Origin: Sphingobium sp. TCM1
Lineage (GTDB): Bacteria > Pseudomonadota > Alphaproteobacteria > Sphingomonadales > Sphingomonadaceae
Assembly: GCF_001650725.1 (NCBI RefSeq)
Contig: NZ_LXVX01000003.1
Span: 1-64,000, forward strand
Length of the DNA: 64,000 bases
Direction: 5' to 3'
Shown here: positions 59,253 through 64,000 of the stretch, piece after piece
Layout of the letters: each line of letters begins with the position of its first letter
How positions within the stretch are numbered: position 1 is the first letter of the stretch
Program-made: the position numbers and the translations under genes
Notes under the pieces: generated by a model
The model's database searches: none
Told to the model about the DNA's origin: nothing
What the model saw: only the letters and a program-made list of their open reading frames with translations

Positions 59253-60071
59253 ATGCATGAGCCCTATCTCAAGGTGATGGCGGCGCTGCTGCGCCGCAGC
59301 CAGCCGCGCCACGATCTCTACACCGTTTACGGTCACTGCATGGAGGCGATGGCGCTCGCCATGGCCAACAGCGTCGATCTGCGTCAGCGCGAGCCACGCG
59401 AAGCGCGCTATCTCGACATTGTCGGCAGCTACCGGCCAGATGTGCTCGATCTGTTTCCGCGAGTTCTCGCCGAACTGGTGCGGGCTCTCGAAGCCGGCCC
59501 TGGCGATGTTCTGGGCGCCCTGTTTCACGACCTCGAGCTTCACAACAAGGCGCGAGGGCAATTCTTCACGCCCCATACGCTCAGTCGTTTCATGGCCGAG
59601 GTGACTATCGGAAATCCGGAAAGCGTAAAGGCCATCATCGGCGATCATGGCTTCGTGACCGCCATGGAGCCGGCATGCGGCGCTGGGTCGATGGTTATTG
59701 CGCTCGCCGAAGCCATGCATGATCTCGGCATAAACTATCAGCGCCATCTTCACGTCACCGCGATCGATATCGACCCGCGCGCGATCCACATGGCCTATGT
59801 CCAGCTCTCGCTGCTGCATGTGCCGGCGCATCTCATGGTCGGAAACTCCCTTTCGGGCGAGACAGCCGAGCATTGGTACACGCCGGCCCATATTCTGGGT
59901 GGATGGAACGCCCGGCTCGCCTGTCGACGACGCCATGAGCCCACTGGCGAAACGCGTCTGTATGCTGTCGAAGCGCCACCCGCCCCAGTCTCGATGCGCC
60001 AGCCGGTTCCACCGTCGCGCGAACCGCGCGCCTCGACGCCGGCCATGCCGCAACAGCTGACCCTTTTCTGA
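59253..60071 (+). CDS. N6-adenine methyltransferase-like protein lacking the NPPF/Y catalytic motif
   Basis: 272 residues, GGAGG upstream of ATG. Motif X-like QFFTPHTLSRFMAE (103-116) and the SAM-binding motif EPACGAGSMVIALAEAM (139-155) are intact, followed by DIDPRAIHMAY. Where type I-like adenine methylases have (N/D)PP(F/Y), the sequence reads MVGNSLSGETAEHWYTPAHIL, with no PP pair. Related plasmid proteins are annotated as N-6 DNA methylases, but activity is doubtful here. A Pro-rich tail ends in the QLTLF peptide, reminiscent of a beta-clamp binding motif. Confidence 0.75.
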   Translation: MHEPYLKVMAALLRRSQPRHDLYTVYGHCMEAMALAMANSVDLRQREPREARYLDIVGSYRPDVLDLFPRVLAELVRALEAGPGDVLGALFHDLELHNKARGQFFTPHTLSRFMAEVTIGNPESVKAIIGDHGFVTAMEPACGAGSMVIALAEAMHDLGINYQRHLHVTAIDIDPRAIHMAYVQLSLLHVPAHLMVGNSLSGETAEHWYTPAHILGGWNARLACRRRHEPTGETRLYAVEAPPAPVSMRQPVPPSREPRASTPAMPQQLTLF

Positions 60072-60103
60072 TCATCCAGGATTCCGCATTACAGGAGACC
60101 GGC

Positions 60104-60445
60104 TTGTTCCATCATGTCCATATCACCGCGCTCAGCCGGACGCCGGCGGGGATGACAGTCATAACGCTGGCCATCTGTGGACCGCGCGGCGGCACGCGCG
60201 CCGTCGAGGATATTTCGCTCGAAGAAGCCGAGAAAATGGCGGCGCGGCTTCAGACTGCGATCAGCGCCGCGCGCGCCGGGCTCGGCACGGATCCGGCCGA
60301 CGCCTTCGTCCAGGATGTCATCGCGCAGCTCGGCGACCCCGCTCTTGCTCTCGATCCCTCTTTCCGAAAATGGTGCGGCGCAAATCATGGCCTGCTCAGC
60401 GCTCGGCAAGCCGCGGAGCGCTGGTGCCGCTGGCGCGTCGCCTGA
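60104..60445 (+). CDS. hypothetical protein, 113 aa, TTG start
   Basis: TTG 60104 with GGAGACC upstream, 32 bases after the methylase-like gene. Content: VHITALSRTPAGMTVITLAICGPRGGTRAVEDISLEEAEKMAARLQTAISAARAG, a beta segment and two helices, then a Cys/Trp-containing end. No family is recognised. It probably belongs to the same operon as the preceding genes. Confidence 0.6.
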   Translation: MFHHVHITALSRTPAGMTVITLAICGPRGGTRAVEDISLEEAEKMAARLQTAISAARAGLGTDPADAFVQDVIAQLGDPALALDPSFRKWCGANHGLLSARQAAERWCRWRVA

Positions 60446-60592
60446 GCCCCATGGCGATCGAGAGCATCATAGGCCTGCCGCATCTGCGCGAGGGGCCGAT
60501 ATTGAACCGCCAGCATCGGGAGCCCCTTCGATTAAACATATACGCCTATGTGCAGAAGCGGGGAAACCTTGCCGGGGTGCTGTCTTCCAACC

Positions 60593-62323
60593 TCACTCTT
60601 GCAACCCATGCCAGAGAGCCGAGTAAGGCGCGCATCGCCGCATCAATTCTGCATGCGATCCGTTTCCGACCAGTTTCCCGCCTTGCATGAAGAGAACCTG
60701 GTCGGCGCCCTTTGCTGTCGCCAGGCGATGGGTGATCATGATGAGCGTCGTCGCGCCATGGGTCCTGCGCCGCAGCCTTGCGATCACATCTGCCTCGCTG
60801 CGCGGATCGAGCGCGGACGTGCTTTCATCCAGTATCAGGACCGGCACGTCGACCCCCGCCAACCGGGCAAGCTCCAGCTTCTGGATCTGGCCTCCCGACA
60901 GGCGCTCGCCCTGTTCTCCCAATTCCATATCGAAGTCGATCGATCTGCCAGGCTCGTGGAAGCGCCAGACATGAAGCAGTTCCTCGACGTCGCTGATCGG
61001 CTGGTTCGCCGGGGGATAGAGGATGTTCTCCCGCAGCGACCGGTTGAACAAGCCGATGAACTGCGGCGCATACAGTATATAGCGGTGACGCTCTCCCCAG
61101 GGGATGGTCGCCAGATCGACCCCTGCAATCTCGACTTTTCCCGAAGCAGGTGCGAGCACGCCGGCCAGAATTTGTGCAAGCGTGGATTTGCCCGAACCAT
61201 TTGGGCCAACAATCGCGACGAAGCGCCCTGATGCGATGTGCAGCGAAATCCCGGTGAGAGCGGGCAGGCCATCACCATAGCTGAAGCTGAGGTTTTCGGC
61301 GGCGAGATCGGTGTCGGCAAAGCGGTCGGGCTGCCAGAGACCCCGCTCGCCATCGATATTCGTCAATGCCAGCACGTCGCGGATGTTGGCGATCGCGACG
61401 CCGGCCTGCGCCAGGATATAGCCCAGCGCGCTCAGCGGAACCGTCAGTCGAAAGGCGTAGGTTTGCAGCAGCACGAATTCGCCTGCCGTCATTCGGCCTT
61501 TGCCTACGTCGAGACCGGCCAGCATCAGCAGCGCCACAAGCCCGGCGCCGACAATGCAGAATTGCAGCGATGCCATGACGGTCAGCGAACGGTACATGCC
61601 CGCAGTGGCGCGCTGCCTGGCGCTCAATGTCCTGCCCACATAGAGGAGTTCGCGATCGAGGGCGCCGTTGAGGATAACGCGGCGGGCATTGCGGACGATG
61701 TCGCCGATCGTGCGGGACACATGCGATGCAGCCGCATTGGTCGCATCGGCATGCACACGGTGGCGTGCCGCACCCATCCAGGTCGCCCCGAGAAATCCCA
61801 GAAGCGTAAGCCCAAGGATCAGGACATAACGCGGTTCGATCAGGCTGGCGATCACCGCGAGACTGGCGACAGCCTGCAGAAACACGGGCCCCAGCCGCCA
61901 GATCAATCCTTCCATGACCAGCGTCAGGCTATAGGGCAATCGCTCCAGCATGCCGGGAACGCGTCCGCTCCGGCTGTCGCGCGCCGCGGTGATTTGAGGC
62001 AGGGCGGCGGCAAGCGCATCGGTGGCGAGTTGTCGGCCCAGTGCATCGACCATCTTGGCAGTGCAGGAGAGCCTGGCCGTTTCCAGAATGGAGCCGCCCG
62101 CCCAGCATCCCACGAACAGCAGGATGTACAACAATGTTTGCACGGGCGATCCCACTGGTCCGGCCAGCGTGTCGATCAGCAGCTTGAGCGCATAGGGCCC
62201 GGCAACACCCATAGCGATCACAAGGGCTTCCAGGGCAAAAGCCTCTATCAGGCTCCGCCTGGCGCCAAGGTCCGCCGACAGCATCAGCCGGATCAGCCGC
62301 ACCAATATACCGAACGTCGTCAC
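60593..62323 (-). CDS. ABC exporter, fused membrane and ATPase domains
   Basis: 576 residues. Six hydrophobic segments in the first ~300 residues (ABC type I exporter fold), then an ATPase domain with Walker A IVGPNGSGKSTL, signature LSGGQIQKLELARL, Walker B VPVLILDESTSALD and switch His in MITHRL. The MsbA/HlyB-like class exports lipids, peptides or drugs. It stands alone on the minus strand amid plus-strand backbone genes, so it is likely an insertion. No accessory, HlyD or substrate gene adjoins it. Export of the lasso peptide 29 kb away is possible but unsupported. Confidence 0.85.
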   Translation of the reverse strand: MTTFGILVRLIRLMLSADLGARRSLIEAFALEALVIAMGVAGPYALKLLIDTLAGPVGSPVQTLLYILLFVGCWAGGSILETARLSCTAKMVDALGRQLATDALAAALPQITAARDSRSGRVPGMLERLPYSLTLVMEGLIWRLGPVFLQAVASLAVIASLIEPRYVLILGLTLLGFLGATWMGAARHRVHADATNAAASHVSRTIGDIVRNARRVILNGALDRELLYVGRTLSARQRATAGMYRSLTVMASLQFCIVGAGLVALLMLAGLDVGKGRMTAGEFVLLQTYAFRLTVPLSALGYILAQAGVAIANIRDVLALTNIDGERGLWQPDRFADTDLAAENLSFSYGDGLPALTGISLHIASGRFVAIVGPNGSGKSTLAQILAGVLAPASGKVEIAGVDLATIPWGERHRYILYAPQFIGLFNRSLRENILYPPANQPISDVEELLHVWRFHEPGRSIDFDMELGEQGERLSGGQIQKLELARLAGVDVPVLILDESTSALDPRSEADVIARLRRRTHGATTLIMITHRLATAKGADQVLFMQGGKLVGNGSHAELMRRCAPYSALWHGLQE

Positions 62324-62511
62324 TGTATGGACCTCCTGGCGATCGATGGATGAGCCAGAAGGAGGATTTGGAACGCGGCCTCTATCCTAGCGTCAAATCA
62401 GGGCGTTGCGAAGCCAGGATCGCGAGACGCACGAAAGGGAAGGGAGGGGCGGGAATGTGACGGGAGACGTGGATCGTCCCGTCGTCCCTCACTCTCAAGG
62501 AGATGGTTCCC

Positions 62512-63708
62512 ATGGCGACCCTTGCCCGCATGAACGAAGCGCCCCCCATATCCGCCCCCTATCGCATCGATGTCTCGCGCGGCCGAATGAACAGCCGCGT
62601 GTCGTCGGAATGGTTTTCACGCCCCGACGACGAGAAATATCTCTCGCTGACCAGCCTCTATGATGCTGTTCGGGGCCGCGCGGACCGGGCGACCACGCGC
62701 ATCGTCGAAAGCCGCGCGATCCGGGTCGAGGCGAAAAGCGACAATCCCGAACGCCTGATGCTGATGGCGCCCGGCGACGATCGCCCCCTGGCGCCGACCA
62801 ACTGGTCCTTCGGCCAGGTGGCGAGCCTTGTTGGGGCGCCGGCTTCCTATCTGCGCCAGCTTCCGGCCGCCCTTGCGGGCATCAACCTGCAGCATGGGCT
62901 CATGACCCACCGTGGGGAGCAGGTCAAACTGCTGCAGACGGACAACGGCAGAGCCGAACTGCGGGCTGCTACCGGTTCCGAATATGGTCGTATTTTCGAC
63001 TGGGAACTTGTCGAGGCGGTGATGGCCTTTGCCGGTGATGGCGTCGGCGACACGCGATGGAAGGTCCCAGGCACAATCCGATGGGGTAGTATGACCTACA
63101 ACCCCTATGTGGATATCACCAAGGAGACGACGACACTTTACGCCTCGGACAGAGATATTTTCCTGTTCCTCGTCGATGATACCCATCCGATCGAGGCAGG
63201 AAAGCTTCCCAATGGTGATCCGGACCTGTATTTCCGCGGCTTCTATGCCTGGAACAGCGAGGTCGGCTCGAAAACCCTCGGCATCGCGACCTTCTACTTG
63301 AGGGGCGTGTGCGCCAACCGATGCCTTTGGGGTGTCGAGAATTTCGAGGAGGTCAACATCCGCCACTCGAAATTCGCCGCCGCCCGGTTTGCCCATCAGG
63401 CGGCGCCAGCGCTCGAGCATTTTGCGAACTCTTCGCCGTCGCATTTCATCTCCGGCATCAAGGCGGCGCGCGAACGGATCGTCGCGCGCAAGGAGGAAGA
63501 TCGCGAGCCTTTCCTGCGCAGGCGCGGCTTCTCGAAGGCGGAAACCACAAAGATCATCCAGACCGTGCTTGCCGAGGAAGGCCGGCCGCCTGAATCCATC
63601 TATGATTTCGTGCAGGGCATAACCGCGCTCGCCCGGACAAAGCCCCATCAGGACAGCCGCCTCGAACTGGAAACCAAGGCCCGAAAGCTCCTCGAACAGG
63701 CGCTCTGA
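62512..63708 (+). CDS. DUF932-domain protein
   Basis: 398 residues from ATG 62512 (AAGGAG nine bases upstream; the ATG at 62503 lies too close to it). The DUF932 pattern is visible: YLSLTSLYDAVRGRAD at the start, WSFGQVASLVGAPASYLRQLP, TGSEYGRIFDWELVEAVMAF, and RGVCANRCLWGVENFEEVNIRHSK. Such proteins are encoded on plasmids and phages and have been linked to phage-plasmid maintenance; no enzymatic role is established. It precedes the last gene in the window. Confidence 0.85.
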   Translation: MATLARMNEAPPISAPYRIDVSRGRMNSRVSSEWFSRPDDEKYLSLTSLYDAVRGRADRATTRIVESRAIRVEAKSDNPERLMLMAPGDDRPLAPTNWSFGQVASLVGAPASYLRQLPAALAGINLQHGLMTHRGEQVKLLQTDNGRAELRAATGSEYGRIFDWELVEAVMAFAGDGVGDTRWKVPGTIRWGSMTYNPYVDITKETTTLYASDRDIFLFLVDDTHPIEAGKLPNGDPDLYFRGFYAWNSEVGSKTLGIATFYLRGVCANRCLWGVENFEEVNIRHSKFAAARFAHQAAPALEHFANSSPSHFISGIKAARERIVARKEEDREPFLRRRGFSKAETTKIIQTVLAEEGRPPESIYDFVQGITALARTKPHQDSRLELETKARKLLEQAL

Positions 63709-63794
63709 CGTCCAGCCTTCGTCCGCTTCTTCCCTTTCCAGTCCGGCATCCTGGTCCCGCGCCAGGATGCCCTTTCCCATGAAAGGATGCCCTC

Positions 63795-64000
63795 ATGCGT
63801 CCCCACAAATCCGCCCCTCTCCAGGAGTTCACCGTCGACGTCGCCTTTTTCAGTGGGTCGGACCCTTTCGCCACCGAGACATATCGAATCCCGGCCGCGA
63901 CATGGTTCAGCGCGCAGCAGCAGGCGCTGCATATGTCGGTGAACAGCGTCTACGACAATGCGCGCATTCCCGATCTGCGTCGCACCGCCACCGTCAGGCC
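63795..64000 (+). CDS. start of a hypothetical plasmid protein, cut by the window end
   Basis: Begins at ATG 63795 with AAAGG about nine bases upstream, and is open to the end (68 codons seen). It starts MRPHKSAPLQEFTVDVAFFSGSDPFA and later reads ATWFSAQQQALHMSVNSVYDN. No family is recognised from this part. It is in the same direction and close to the DUF932 gene, so probably in one operon. Confidence 0.6.
   Translation, partial: MRPHKSAPLQEFTVDVAFFSGSDPFATETYRIPAATWFSAQQQALHMSVNSVYDNARIPDLRRTATVR

Noticed and set aside
60451..60690. 79-residue plus-strand frame following the gene at 60104
   Set aside because: The last 98 bases overlap the end of the ABC exporter antisense, no clear ribosome site, no family.

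Overview
The window looks like part of a large conjugative plasmid, or an integrated conjugative element, of a sphingomonad (Sphingomonadaceae, Alphaproteobacteria). The grounds are high GC, a complete F-type transfer operon, a MucR/Ros regulator, a LuxR-LuxI-PhyH quorum-sensing set, an isopeptidase-type lasso peptide cluster with TonB receptor/FecR/ECF sigma, and a run of plasmid-housekeeping genes (ParB-like, strawberry-notch methylase-helicase, DUF932). No rRNA, tRNA, CRISPR array, insertion sequence, relaxase, coupling protein or replication initiator was recognised, so the window is only part of the element.

Layout. 1-5.9 kb: small cargo and hypothetical genes (XRE regulator, PhnA-like, acyl carrier protein, an RNA polymerase alpha-CTD-like protein, DUF4168, bactofilin-like). 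5.9-29.5 kb, minus strand: the F-type type IV secretion operon in the order dsbC-traA-L-E-K-B-V-C-three small membrane genes-traW-U-orf109-traN (two pieces)-trbC-S26 peptidase-traF-trbB-like-traH-traG. Most junctions are 4-bp stop/start overlaps. Two toxin-antitoxin operons (vapBC and a tacAT-like pair) sit antisense inside it, each directly behind such an overlap. 29.5-31.5 kb: a short direct-repeat array and two regulators.

31.5-40.4 kb: a lasso peptide locus. It holds a 44-residue precursor, a leader peptidase, a cyclase, and, convergently, an isopeptidase, a TonB-dependent receptor with an STN domain, a FecR anti-sigma factor and an ECF sigma factor. An inverted repeat GCTTTCA-N3-TGAAAGC lies upstream of both the regulator pair and the precursor, which suggests shared control. 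41-43 kb: an AbiEi/AbiEii-like type IV toxin-antitoxin pair. 43.6-46.3 kb: luxR-luxI-phyH-marR. 46.6-64 kb: plasmid backbone (primase-like, ParB-like, higBA, methylase-helicase, MucR with a histone-H1-like tail, hypothetical genes, a catalytically doubtful methylase and DUF932), interrupted by an ABC exporter on the minus strand.

Inferred working: the element spreads with the F-type apparatus and holds itself by four toxin-antitoxin modules. Its host gains a lasso peptide made, re-imported and opened by the cluster, plus acyl-homoserine-lactone signalling. All functions are from reading motifs and gene order; no database search was run.
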